From an uncultured Christensenella sp. (GTDB lineage Bacteria > Bacillota > Clostridia > Christensenellales > UBA3700): a stretch of 20,109 nucleotides of DNA. Position 1 is the first letter of the stretch. Every line of letters begins with the position of its first letter. The translations under genes and the position numbers were made by a program. Of this stretch, positions 7,920 through 15,483 are shown in pieces. The stretch is taken from assembly GCA_910584975.1 (NCBI GenBank), contig CAJUEA010000028.1, forward strand, positions 1-20,109. The letters run 5' to 3'. A model generated the notes under the pieces. That model had not been told where the DNA came from and made no database searches. It saw only the letters and a list, made by a program, of their open reading frames with translations.

Positions 7920-9608
7920 TTACATTTTTGTCGGACATTTAATACCAAGCAAGGACATTCCATTTTTAATGATATCTTTAACAATTCTTACAACGGCAAG
8001 TCTTGCAGCTTTGTCCCCTTCATTTGAATTTGAAATGTTTTGTTCCAAATAAAATTTATTGAAAGCACAAGCCAAAGAATAAATATATCTTGTTACAATA
8101 GACGGCTCATATTTTGCAGCACTATCTGCGATAATTTCAGGATATTTATCAATAAGCTTAATAAGTTCATAGCTATCTGCACTTGTAAGATTGCTGTAAT
8201 CAACTTGTCCAGACTCATCAATTTTGCTTAGCAAAGAACAACATCTTGCAAAGGTATATTGCACATAAGGACCTGTTTCGCCTTCAAAATTAAGAACCTT
8301 GTCATAGCTAAAGCTGATATCTTTAATTCTGCTGCCAACCAATGTGCCAAAAATTACTGCACCTGTGCCAACCATTTCTGCAACATCGTCTTTATTGTCC
8401 AAATCAGGATTTTTTTCATTTATTATTTGAAGGGCTTTTGCTTTTGCCGTATCAAGCACATCTTCCAAAAACACCATATTACCTTCACGAGTTGAAAGTT
8501 TTCCACCTTCAAGGCTTACCATACCAAATGGCACATGAATCATATCTTTTGCCCATTCATATCCCATCATTTCAACAACCTTAAACAATTGTTTGAAATG
8601 CAAATTTTGTTGATAAGCGACAACATAAAGTGACTTGTAAAAATCATAGGTATTTTTTCTGTAAAAAGCTGCTGCCATATCACGAGTTGCGTACAAAGTT
8701 GCACCATCTGACCTTCTTAGCAAGCAAGGTGGCATATCTTCACTTTCGTCAAACTCCACAATAGTTGCACCATTACTGATTTTTGTCAAGCCTTTTGCCT
8801 CAAGCTCATCCAAAACAGGTTGCATTTTATCATTGTAAAAGCTTTCTCCGTTATAGCTGTCAAACTGAACATCCAATCTTTCATAAATCTTTTTGACATC
8901 GCGCAAAGTAACTTCCTTAAACCAAGTAAACAACTGCATTGCATCGCTGTCGCCGTCCTCAATCTTTTTAAACCAATTTCTTGCTTGGTCGTTCAATTCG
9001 GGATTGCTTTCTGCCTCTTTATGAAATTTTACATAAATTTCAAGCAATGCGTTTATGCCACGATTGTTGATATCCTCTTTGTCACCCCACATTTTGAAAG
9101 CAACAATCAATTTGCCAAACTGAGTTCCCCAGTCACCAAGATGATTGATACCAACCACATTGTAGCCCAATTTTTTGTAAATTTTATACAAACTTGCACC
9201 AATCACAGTACTTGACAAATGTCCCATATGAAATGGCTTTGCAATGTTTATGCTAGAGTAGTCAATGCAAATTGTTTTTCCGTTGCCTTCATTGCTGTTG
9301 CCAAAGTTTTCGCCCAATGACAAAGCCTTGTCAACAACACCTTTAACAAAATTTAGCTTTGACAATTTGAAATTGACATATCCATTAACTGACTCAATGC
9401 TTTCCACAAAATCAGGCTTTTTGATATTTTCAACCACTTCGTTTGCAATGATAACAGGAGATTTTCTCAATGCTTTTGCAAATTTAAAGCAGGGAAAAGC
9501 AAAATCTGCCAAAGCAGTGTCCTTTGCTGTTACCACAAGAGGTAAGATTTCATCAAAACTTACTCCGTCCAATTTTATTAATTTTGCTATTTCAACTTTA
9601 TAGTCCAT
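7920..9608 (-). CDS. argS: Arginyl-tRNA synthetase
   Basis: 562-residue class I aminoacyl-tRNA synthetase that charges tRNA-Arg with arginine in the cytosol. The N-terminal Add1-type domain (about 1-100) leads into the Rossmann catalytic core with the HIGH-type motif HMGH (127-130) and the ArgRS-typical INHLGDWGTQFG (154-165). The KMSK loop appears as GGKLSTREGN (368-377), the usual ArgRS variant with Ser-Thr-Arg. The C-terminal DALR anticodon-binding domain runs to the family-typical end SLLGI..P.KM. Length is normal. Start supported by AGAGG seven bases upstream. It begins 11 bases after the stop of ychF and its ribosome site lies in that gap, so the two are co-transcribed from the ychF promoter. 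Confidence 0.97.
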   Translation of the reverse strand: MDYKVEIAKLIKLDGVSFDEILPLVVTAKDTALADFAFPCFKFAKALRKSPVIIANEVVENIKKPDFVESIESVNGYVNFKLSKLNFVKGVVDKALSLGENFGNSNEGNGKTICIDYSSINIAKPFHMGHLSSTVIGASLYKIYKKLGYNVVGINHLGDWGTQFGKLIVAFKMWGDKEDINNRGINALLEIYVKFHKEAESNPELNDQARNWFKKIEDGDSDAMQLFTWFKEVTLRDVKKIYERLDVQFDSYNGESFYNDKMQPVLDELEAKGLTKISNGATIVEFDESEDMPPCLLRRSDGATLYATRDMAAAFYRKNTYDFYKSLYVVAYQQNLHFKQLFKVVEMMGYEWAKDMIHVPFGMVSLEGGKLSTREGNMVFLEDVLDTAKAKALQIINEKNPDLDNKDDVAEMVGTGAVIFGTLVGSRIKDISFSYDKVLNFEGETGPYVQYTFARCCSLLSKIDESGQVDYSNLTSADSYELIKLIDKYPEIIADSAAKYEPSIVTRYIYSLACAFNKFYLEQNISNSNEGDKAARLAVVRIVKDIIKNGMSLLGIKCPTKM

Positions 9609-9619
9609 CTCAAAACCTC

Positions 9620-10711
9620 TTAAACATTAAATCTGAACAGCACAACATCGCCGTCTTGAACAACATAATCTTTGCCTTCACTTCTCACTTTGCCTTTTTC
9701 TTTGGCAATGGTATAAGAGCCAAGCTCAAGCAATATTTTGTAGTCAACAATTTCTGCTCTGATAAAGCCTCTTTCAAAATCACTGTGAATTTTACCCGCA
9801 GCCTGTGGTGCTTTTGTGCCTTTTTCAATAGTCCAAGCACGAGTTTCTTTTTCGCCAGCAGTAAGGTAAGAAATCAATCCCAACAAAGAGTAGCACTCAG
9901 TAACCAAAATATCCAAACCACATTCAGAAAGTCCAAGCTCTTCTGCAAACATAGCTCTTTCTTCGTCGTCATCAATAGAGGCAAGATCTTCTTCAATTTT
10001 TGCACACAACACCACAACACCTGCATTGTCTTGCTTTGCAAATTCTTTAACTTTTTTTACATAATTATTTTCTGTGCCAATTTCGCCCTCGCTAATATTT
10101 GCCACATAAATAACAGGCTTTGTGGTAAGCAAAAACATATCTTTTACAATTTGCAACTCATCCTCTGTAAATTCCATTGCACGAACAGGCTTGCCATTTT
10201 CAAGATTTACATAAATTTTTTCCAAAAACTCTGCCTCTGCAATAAACTTTTTGTCTCCACCTTTGGCACTACTACGAGCCTTTGCAATTCGTTTGCTCAC
10301 AGATTCCATATCTGCAAAAATCAATTCCAAATTGATTGTCTCAATATCACGAAGTGGGTCAATGCTACCATCCACATGAGTTATGTTGTCATCATCAAAG
10401 CACCTTACAACATGAGTTATCGCATCAACCTCACGGATATGTGACAAAAACTTGTTTCCAAGTCCTTCGCCACGCGATGCACCTTTTACAAGTCCAGCAA
10501 TATCCACAAATTCCAAATAAGTAGGTGTTATTTTTTTGCTGTTATAAAGTTTTGCAAGTGCATCCAGCCTTTTATCTGGCACTGCAACCACACCAACATT
10601 CGGCTCGATAGTGCAGAATGGATAATTCGCACTTTCAGCACCAGCCTTTGTTATGGCATTAAAAAGAGTACTTTTGCCCACATTTGGCAAACCAACAACA
10701 CCCAATTTCAT
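9620..10711 (-). CDS. ychF: Redox-regulated ATPase/GTPase YchF (Obg family)
   Basis: 363 residues, the standard length. P-loop G1 GLPNVGKST (7-15), G3 DIAGL (70-74), and NISE (205-208) in place of the GTPase NKxD, the change that makes YchF prefer ATP. A coiled-coil-type helical insert (about 125-195) precedes a C-terminal TGS domain (about 280-363) ending VVQDGDVVLFRFNV. YchF binds ribosomes and is tied to stress and translation control. The reading frame is open further upstream to 10816, but the start at 10711 has GGGAG six bases before it and gives the conserved MKLGVVGLPNVGKS start; the extension would run through the promoter and is not real. First gene of the ychF-argS operon. Confidence 0.96.
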   Translation of the reverse strand: MKLGVVGLPNVGKSTLFNAITKAGAESANYPFCTIEPNVGVVAVPDKRLDALAKLYNSKKITPTYLEFVDIAGLVKGASRGEGLGNKFLSHIREVDAITHVVRCFDDDNITHVDGSIDPLRDIETINLELIFADMESVSKRIAKARSSAKGGDKKFIAEAEFLEKIYVNLENGKPVRAMEFTEDELQIVKDMFLLTTKPVIYVANISEGEIGTENNYVKKVKEFAKQDNAGVVVLCAKIEEDLASIDDDEERAMFAEELGLSECGLDILVTECYSLLGLISYLTAGEKETRAWTIEKGTKAPQAAGKIHSDFERGFIRAEIVDYKILLELGSYTIAKEKGKVRSEGKDYVVQDGDVVLFRFNV

Positions 10712-10787
10712 TTTTATCTCCCGATTATCGCAAAAGCAGTAAAAACATATCGATTGATTGCGACAAATATTTATTAATAATATTAAG

Positions 10788-10816
10788 ATTATAATAAAAA
10801 AAAGCCCAAAAGTCAA
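10788..10816 (-). promoter_or_regulatory. Sigma-A promoter of ychF-argS
   Basis: Minus strand: TTGACT (10816-10811), 17-base spacer, TATAAT (10793-10788). Start point about 10781, leader about 70 bases. The -35 hexamer lies inside the stem-loop of an upstream terminator and the spacer holds its T-run. Confidence 0.85.
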
Positions 10817-10832
10817 GCAAATTAACTTTTGG
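10796..10832 (-). terminator. Terminator overlapping the ychF promoter
   Basis: On the minus strand CCAAAAGT / ACTTTTGG (plus-strand 10825-10832 and 10806-10813) forms an 8-bp stem with an 11-base loop, followed by GC and eight T (plus-strand A-run 10796-10803). It would stop minus-strand transcripts coming from the radical-SAM gene, whose coding region ends about 460 bases upstream. Confidence 0.65.
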
Positions 10833-10950
10833 ATAATTTTAATTTATAAATACATTTTTTTTAAACTTAATGTATTAATTTTTATATTAAATTTAATTGC
10901 AAACAATGTGCAAAAATAATTTCAACAAAATTTTTCGAGCAACAAACATT

Positions 10951-11166
10951 CATATCTCCATATGTTCATAAACTGATATTGCTTTTATCAACTTATGTGC
11001 ATACATTGATAAACATCACATTAACATATTATCATATGTTGATAACATTTAACTATGAGCACATAATCATACACACATATTTTGCATTTTCGCATTTTTA
11101 TTATGGAAAAATACCATTCAAAAATCGGGGGTAATTCATATTTTCATATGATTATATGCAGATATG
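10951..11166. repeat. Dyad cluster in the 476-base gap upstream of ychF
   Basis: There is no gene from 10817 to 11292. Several short dyads stand out: CATAT-CTCC-ATATG (10951-10964); a 28-base imperfect palindrome at 10985-11012 (outer arms TTATCAA/TTGATAA, inner TATG/CATA, 11 of 14 positions symmetric); TTATCA-TATGT-TGATAA (11029-11045), which overlaps ATGTT-GAT-AACAT; and three ATATG at exactly 8-base steps (11146, 11154, 11162). They look like binding sites for a dimeric or oligomeric protein. TTATCAACA within the third dyad is one mismatch from a DnaA box, but dnaA and its usual neighbours are absent. Confidence 0.4.
11118..11130 (-). repeat. Dispersed repeat core, copy C
   Basis: On the minus strand this reads CCCCGATTTTTGA, identical to the first 13 bases of the cores at 452-466 and 18008-18022. 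The flanks differ from the other copies, but ATGAAAATA (minus-strand upstream side) can pair imperfectly with TATTTTTCCAT downstream, so a hairpin with the core in the loop is again possible. Confidence 0.45.
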
Positions 11167-11292
11167 ACTATTTAATGCAATTAACATTTTATCATTAATA
11201 AACTGCAAAACAAATCTTATTTCAAATATACCATTATCATAATAATTATTAAACCATTTTATCGATATTAGATAAACATATAAGCTTTTATA

Positions 11293-12180
11293 TTAATCCC
11301 CTGCTCTCTTTTGTTGAGCAAGGTATTTATTAAGACAATTCAAAAAGTACCTTTTGTGCAATGTCCACTCTGGTGCAACAAGTGTTTTTCTATCTCCGTC
11401 TCCTGTCAAGCGCTCAATATAAATGTTTTTATCCAAAATGTTCAGTTGCTTTGCCAAAATTTCAATGTATTCCTGCATTTCCATTGGCTTGTATTCCCCA
11501 TTGTTATACATTGTCTCAAGCACTGTGTCTTTTGGGACATAAACACAATGAATTTTAACAGAATGAGGCTTAAGTTCACTTAAAACTTTTGCTGTTTGCA
11601 ACATATCACTTGCACTTTCATTTGGCAATCCATCCATAATATGCACACAAACTTTGATATTGTGGCTTTTAAGCATGTTAAAACAGCTTACAAAATCCTC
11701 AAAGGTATGACCTCTGTTGATAAGTTTTAAGCTCTTGTTATGTATCGATTGCAAGCCAAGTTCAACAACCAAATGTGTTGTTTTGTTCAATTTATCCAGA
11801 TATTGCAACATTTCATCACTTATGCAATCAGGGCGAGTGGCAATGCTTACACCACATATTTCATCATCCAATAGCACTTTGCTGACAATGTCCTCAAGTT
11901 TGCTTGCGGGCATATATGTGTTGCTGTATGACTGAAAATAGGCAATATACCTGCCACATTGTTTTTCTTTCAGTTTCAATTTTGCAACAGCTAAATTATC
12001 ATAGTCCACAGCGTAATCGCCACTGCCAGCACCACTGCAATAAATGCAACCTCCATACCCCAAGTTACCATCGCGATTAGGGCAAGTTGCACCTATGTTC
12101 AATGCCAGTTTATAGACGCTGCCACCAAAAACTTTTTTATAATATTCAGTTATGCTGTTGTAATTCAATCCACTATTCAT
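11293..12180 (-). CDS. TIGR01212/YhcC-family radical SAM protein
   Basis: 295 residues. The iron-sulfur cluster motif is C33-x11-C45-x2-C48 in the context TCPNRDG...GGCIYC, diagnostic of the TIGR01212 (YhcC-like) branch of radical SAM enzymes. RPDCISDEMLQYL, VELGLQSIHNKSL and VCVHIMDGLPNES follow as the expected TIM-barrel motifs. The reaction of this family is not established; an RNA-modification role is often proposed because of its relation to Elp3-type proteins. The ATG at 12180 gives a family-typical N-terminus, but no Shine-Dalgarno site precedes it, unlike every other gene here; an extended -10 element lies six bases upstream instead, suggesting a leaderless mRNA. No strong terminator is seen directly after the stop. 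Confidence 0.9.
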   Translation of the reverse strand: MNSGLNYNSITEYYKKVFGGSVYKLALNIGATCPNRDGNLGYGGCIYCSGAGSGDYAVDYDNLAVAKLKLKEKQCGRYIAYFQSYSNTYMPASKLEDIVSKVLLDDEICGVSIATRPDCISDEMLQYLDKLNKTTHLVVELGLQSIHNKSLKLINRGHTFEDFVSCFNMLKSHNIKVCVHIMDGLPNESASDMLQTAKVLSELKPHSVKIHCVYVPKDTVLETMYNNGEYKPMEMQEYIEILAKQLNILDKNIYIERLTGDGDRKTLVAPEWTLHKRYFLNCLNKYLAQQKRAGD

Positions 12181-12186
12181 ACCAAT

Positions 12187-12195
12187 ATTTTAGCA
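12187..12195 (-). promoter_or_regulatory. Extended -10 element, probably giving leaderless mRNA
   Basis: Minus strand: TGC-TAAAAT, ending six bases before the ATG at 12180. The expected start point, seven bases beyond the -10, is the A of the ATG. The -35 position (TGGTAA at 17 bases) is poor, as is common for extended -10 promoters. Confidence 0.45.
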
Positions 12196-12282
12196 CAATT
12201 AACAAATAATTACCACACATTTTGCAATATATTTTTTTAACAATATAATTATTTCACTTCGCAATTTTATCAATTCGTATAA

Positions 12283-12367
12283 CCAATAGATATTGGCAAA
12301 AATACTAACTTTGCACAAACAAAAAATAAATATCACTGAATATAACTGCAATCAAGTGATAGCCAAT
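12283..12367. other. Possible alternative RNA structures in a 347-base gap
   Basis: The gap 12181-12527 holds no gene. Within it CCAATA (12283-12288) can pair with TATTGG (12291-12296), while ATTGGC (12292-12297) can instead pair with GCCAAT (12362-12367). That second helix would stack on TATCACT (12331-12337) with AGTGATA (12355-12361). The two states exclude each other. The region is upstream of the radical-SAM gene. With such AT-rich sequence chance is a real possibility. Confidence 0.25.
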
Positions 12368-12490
12368 TAAAAACCATTACCAATAATAAGATGCTTGTCC
12401 TCACAATCATTTTATTGCAAGAAATCCGATTTAATACCGATTTTCAGCAAATAGTTTTCAAAATTTTTAAATTGCAAAAAAAACATTATG

Positions 12491-12519
12491 TAATAAAAAG
12501 AGTGCTAGTTTTAGCACTC
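12491..12519 (-). terminator. Terminator of the M23 operon
   Basis: Eight-bp perfect stem GAGTGCTA (12500-12507) / TAGCACTC (12512-12519), four-base loop, followed on the minus strand by TTTTTATT. It lies nine bases after the M23 gene's stop codon. Confidence 0.92.
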
Positions 12520-12527
12520 CTTTGCTC

Positions 12528-13163
12528 TTACTTATCCTCACCAACAATATACAACATCGGGTCAACAAGCTTGCTATCTTGTCTTAGCTCATAGTGTACA
12601 TGTGGATTCTCCAAGCACTCAAATTGGAATTTTCCAACCTTACCAATAACAGATTTTTCAGTAACTTTGTCGCCTGTTTTCACATTAACATCTGCAAGCA
12701 ACTGGAATGTTGCGACATAACCCTTACCATAATCTATTGTAACACTGCCACCATAATAAGCATCATTACTTACATTTGTTACAATTCCTTCAAAACCTGC
12801 AAGAACATTGCTACCTTCGCTACCCATAAGATCTACTGCCAAATGAGCATCATATCTGTTAAGTGAAGGATTAAAACTCAAAGCAGTATCAGAAAAACCT
12901 CTGCCTTTAACTCCACCTACAACGGGCATAACCAAGGCAAATTTCTTTTCAACGATAACTGGTTTGTCATCATCTGGAGCCTCAATGTTAGGTTGATCTG
13001 GTTTTACAACATCCACATCTGGCTTTGCTGTGTTAAGCACTGCAACAACTGTTACTACTACTCCAATCGCTATCACGCATAGAATCATCAGGATATAATG
13101 AATATTCTTTTTTAAAAAAGCCATTAATCTGCTGCCGATAGCCTTTGCATCTTTTTTTTGCAT
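12528..13163 (-). CDS. SpoIIQ-like membrane-anchored M23 (LytM) protein
   Basis: 211 residues: a short basic cytoplasmic start, one membrane segment (about 22-44, HYILMILCVIAIGVVVTVVA), an acidic/proline linker (45-72) and an extracellular M23 domain. The zinc ligands are intact, H107 and D111 in HLAVD, and H188/H190 in HVHYEL, so it may be an active peptidoglycan endopeptidase, unlike B. subtilis SpoIIQ. Size, single anchor and domain order resemble SpoIIQ, which builds the channel between mother cell and forespore, but no other sporulation gene is in view. The start at 13163 was chosen because GGAGG lies five bases before it; the in-frame TTG at 13175 is part of that ribosome site. It follows the next gene upstream by 18 bases, so the two are one operon. 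Confidence 0.85.
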   Translation of the reverse strand: MQKKDAKAIGSRLMAFLKKNIHYILMILCVIAIGVVVTVVAVLNTAKPDVDVVKPDQPNIEAPDDDKPVIVEKKFALVMPVVGGVKGRGFSDTALSFNPSLNRYDAHLAVDLMGSEGSNVLAGFEGIVTNVSNDAYYGGSVTIDYGKGYVATFQLLADVNVKTGDKVTEKSVIGKVGKFQFECLENPHVHYELRQDSKLVDPMLYIVGEDK

Positions 13164-13181
13164 AATTACCTCCAAATATTC

Positions 13182-13631
13182 TTAATAACTCCCCATAATA
13201 AGAGGGGTGCCTACTGTGATTACATTATCTCTTATAGCGATTTGAAAATTGATATTCATTCCATTTGCTTGCACTGGCTTGCCACAACTTTCAGATATAC
13301 CATAAATGATATGTACATTTCCCACACTTTCCTCAGAAAGCACTGCAACTCTGCATTTTTTAAGCACTTTTTGCATATCGTCAAAGTCGCCTTCAAAAGT
13401 TGCACTAATTCCTACTATGTTCACCAAACTATCTGCCGTCTTTTGTCCATTTTTGTAATCGCTTGTAGTCATAAAAATGTCATCATACAGGTATATGGAA
13501 TTTGTCCCATAATTCCCCTTTGTAAAATAACTTATAGATATATCCTTGTCAGAATTAGGAATAATAACTGGCAAAGAATATGTAACCAACAATAAAGCAC
13601 AAAGTGCAAATACAATCAAACATTTTTTCAT
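13182..13631 (-). CDS. Small exported protein upstream of the M23 gene
   Basis: 149 residues. It starts with MKKCLIVFALCALLLVTYSL, an uncleaved anchor or signal peptide without a proper lipobox, then an exported alpha/beta-looking domain ending INFQIAIRDNVITVGTPLIMGSY-like (a beta-rich C-terminus). I do not recognise the family with certainty; its position before a SpoIIQ-like gene recalls the YwmB-type proteins found near spoIID/spoIIQ in Firmicutes, which is only a context guess. The start at 13631 has GAGG nine bases upstream; the longer open frame to 13736 has no ribosome site. First gene of the two-gene unit, 18 bases ahead of the M23 start. No convincing sigma-A promoter was found upstream. 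Confidence 0.7.
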   Translation of the reverse strand: MKKCLIVFALCALLLVTYSLPVIIPNSDKDISISYFTKGNYGTNSIYLYDDIFMTTSDYKNGQKTADSLVNIVGISATFEGDFDDMQKVLKKCRVAVLSEESVGNVHIIYGISESCGKPVQANGMNINFQIAIRDNVITVGTPLIMGSY

Positions 13632-13764
13632 AAACTCAATCCTCACAATTCTATTCTTGACACATTCCCAAAAGCTTATACATACAATTTTCAATTTTAT
13701 AATTTTGCAAAATATCCAATATATACCATTATGCAAATTTTACCCTAGTCAACAGACAACATTG

Positions 13765-13828
13765 GAGATGTTTCGACTACGCTCAACATGACAAAACAAG
13801 GTCATCCCGAGCAAAGTCGAGGGATCTC
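13765..13828. repeat. Imperfect 28-bp inverted repeat, dispersed-repeat type
   Basis: The arms 13765-13792 and 13801-13828 match at 20 of 28 positions and are separated by AAAACAAG. Left-arm blocks GAGAT, TCGACT, GCTC and ATGAC recur, inverted, as GTCAT, GAGC, AGTCGA and ATCTC in the right arm. It is visibly richer in GC than its surroundings. Sequences of the form GTCATCCCGAGC.AAGTCGAGGGATCTC are, from general knowledge, common intergenic repeats in many bacterial genomes. There is no transposase nearby. It lies between the start of the exported-protein gene and the rho terminators. Confidence 0.7.
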
Positions 13829-13873
13829 AAACTTTGCGTATTTAGTAAAATAAAAGGAATCATTTTTTGCAAC

Positions 13874-13910
13874 AAAAAAGATAACCTTGAAATTCAAAGT
13901 TATCTTTTTT
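13874..13910 (-). terminator. Second hairpin terminator after rho
   Basis: Twelve-bp stem A6-GATAAC (13874-13885) / GTTATC-T6 (13899-13910), with U-rich flanks on both strands. It is about 80 bases beyond the rho stop and backs up the nearer terminator; in principle it works in both directions. Confidence 0.7.
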
Positions 13911-13934
13911 TGTTATTCTTGTTATAGCGAGCAA

Positions 13935-13971
13935 AAAATGTCATCCTTTGATAGACACATAATGACATTTT
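13935..13971 (-). terminator. First hairpin terminator after rho
   Basis: Ten-bp stem AAAATGTCAT (13935-13944) / ATGACATTTT (13962-13971) with a 17-base loop; on the minus strand it is followed by TTGCTCGC after a T-run shared with the stem. It begins 19 bases after the rho stop codon. Confidence 0.65.
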
Positions 13972-13989
13972 ATTTATAAGCCATTATAT

Positions 13990-15483
13990 TTACTTTTCTA
14001 ATGCACGCAATTGCAAAAGCAGTTGTTCGCAAAGTTCTTTATTATTTTTTGTTTTGAGTAACAAATTGATAAACAATTTTGTTGCATCTTGCTCATTGTT
14101 TGCAAGCAATGTACGCAAAGCAAAGTTTGCCTCAAGCTCTTTTTGAGTAAGCAACAAGTCCTCTCTTCTTGTGCTTGATTTTTCAAGGTCGATTGCTGGG
14201 AAAACTCTTTTTTCAGATAATCGTCTATCCAACCTCAACTCCATATTACCAGTGCCTTTAAACTCTTCAAAAATCACATCATCCATACGACTTCCCGTTT
14301 CCACCAAAGCAGTTGCAATAATTGTCAAACTGCCTCCGTTTTCAATGTTTCTTGCACTACCAAAGAATTTTTTTGGAAAATGCATTGCAAGTGGGTCAAG
14401 TCCTCCAGATAATGTTTTTCCACTGGATTGAGTGACTGTGTTGTATGCTCTTGCAAGACGAGTAAGACTATCCATAATAATCACAACATCAGCACCGATT
14501 TCCACTTGTCTTTTTGCTCTTTCAATTAAAGTTTCTGCAACTTTAATGTGATTTTCAGCTGTTTCGTCAAAAGTGGAATAAACAACCTCTCCTGGAACGC
14601 TGCGTTTCATATCAGTAACTTCCTCTGGACGCTCGTCAATAAGCAAAGTAAACAACATAAGCTCAGGATTGTTATTCATAATATTTGTGGCAATTTTTTT
14701 TATGATTGTTGTTTTCCCTGCTTTTGGAGGCGCAACAATCAACGCCCTTTGCCCCTTACCTATTGGACAGACAAGGTCAATCATACGCAATGTAATGTCG
14801 TTTTTGATTTTTTCCTTTTCTAGCCTCAAAATGCTATCAGGATAAACTGGAGTTAAATCATCAAACTTAAATCTGTTGCTCATAGCTTTAGCAGGCATTT
14901 GATTGATTTTTGAAATATTAACCACTGCAAAAGGCTTACCTTCATATTGTGATTTTGCTATACCAGTTATAAAATCGCCTTTTCTCAGTCCAAGTGCACG
15001 AATAAGTTTTTGAGAGACATATGCATCTTTTGCTCTATCGCCATCAAGCGAACGAGTAAAGCCATAGCCATCCTCCATAATATCCAAATATCCCAAATCT
15101 TGAGCAGGATTTTGCTCTTTGGTTTCGTATGATGACTGTTCTCCTCCCATATCTCCGTCATTAATTGAAACATCATTTGCCTTAACAAAAGAACTCAAAC
15201 ATTCATTGACTTGTTCATATGGCCAGTTTTTTTCAGGTATATTATCCCAATCAATGGTATAATTGCCCTTTGCCGGTTTTGTTGGTCTGCCTCTGCTTAC
15301 GCGCATATTTTTAGTATCCACACCACATTTTGCCTTGTATGACAAAATAACAAGGTCACCTTTTGACCAAGTTGTAGGGGAATCCACACCCAAAAAAGCT
15401 GCAACATCTCTAAGTTTGCCAATAGGCAAACGGAACAAATCATCAATGGTATAATTTGTCAAATCAATTTTATTATCATGCAT
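13990..15483 (-). CDS. rho: Transcription termination factor Rho
   Basis: 497-residue hexameric RNA helicase that ends transcription at unstructured C-rich RNA. The N-terminal Rho_N (SAP-like) domain (about 10-55) is followed by a charged linker with a GRPTKP stretch (65-70), then the cold-shock RNA-binding domain with GYGFTRS (139-145). The ATPase core has Walker A APPKAGKT (251-258), catalytic DERPEEVTDM (283-292), Walker B VVIIMD (333-338) followed by SLTRLARAYN, and the R-loop region GGLDPLAMHFPKKFFGSARN (360-379). All key residues are present. The start at 15483 has GAGAGG ahead of it and an internal-type Met-His-Asp start; an upstream in-frame ATG at 15534 lacks a ribosome site. Apparently a single-gene unit, closed by two intrinsic terminators. 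Confidence 0.97.
   Translation of the reverse strand: MHDNKIDLTNYTIDDLFRLPIGKLRDVAAFLGVDSPTTWSKGDLVILSYKAKCGVDTKNMRVSRGRPTKPAKGNYTIDWDNIPEKNWPYEQVNECLSSFVKANDVSINDGDMGGEQSSYETKEQNPAQDLGYLDIMEDGYGFTRSLDGDRAKDAYVSQKLIRALGLRKGDFITGIAKSQYEGKPFAVVNISKINQMPAKAMSNRFKFDDLTPVYPDSILRLEKEKIKNDITLRMIDLVCPIGKGQRALIVAPPKAGKTTIIKKIATNIMNNNPELMLFTLLIDERPEEVTDMKRSVPGEVVYSTFDETAENHIKVAETLIERAKRQVEIGADVVIIMDSLTRLARAYNTVTQSSGKTLSGGLDPLAMHFPKKFFGSARNIENGGSLTIIATALVETGSRMDDVIFEEFKGTGNMELRLDRRLSEKRVFPAIDLEKSSTRREDLLLTQKELEANFALRTLLANNEQDATKLFINLLLKTKNNKELCEQLLLQLRALEK

Noticed and set aside
9524..10444. Plus-strand 306-codon open frame opposite ychF
   Set aside because: Composition (many C, F, H, N) is that of an antisense shadow; ychF on the minus strand is unambiguous.
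10712..10816. Upstream extension of the ychF frame with a hydrophobic leader
   Set aside because: It crosses the promoter and 5' leader; the start at 10711 has the ribosome site and the conserved YchF N-terminus.
10985..11045. Replication origin with DnaA boxes
   Set aside because: The boxes are imperfect (TTATCAACA, TTATCAATG), few, and there is no dnaA, dnaN or rpmH nearby; kept only as a possibility within the dyad cluster.
12437..12470. Fourth copy of the CCCCGATTTTTGA repeat (ACCGATTTTCAG...)
   Set aside because: Similarity is limited to CCGATTTT and AT-rich flanks, within what chance allows.
13632..13760. Forespore (sigma-F/E) promoter for the SpoIIQ-like operon
   Set aside because: GTATA- and CATA-like elements occur, but spacing and -10 sequences do not fit the consensus.
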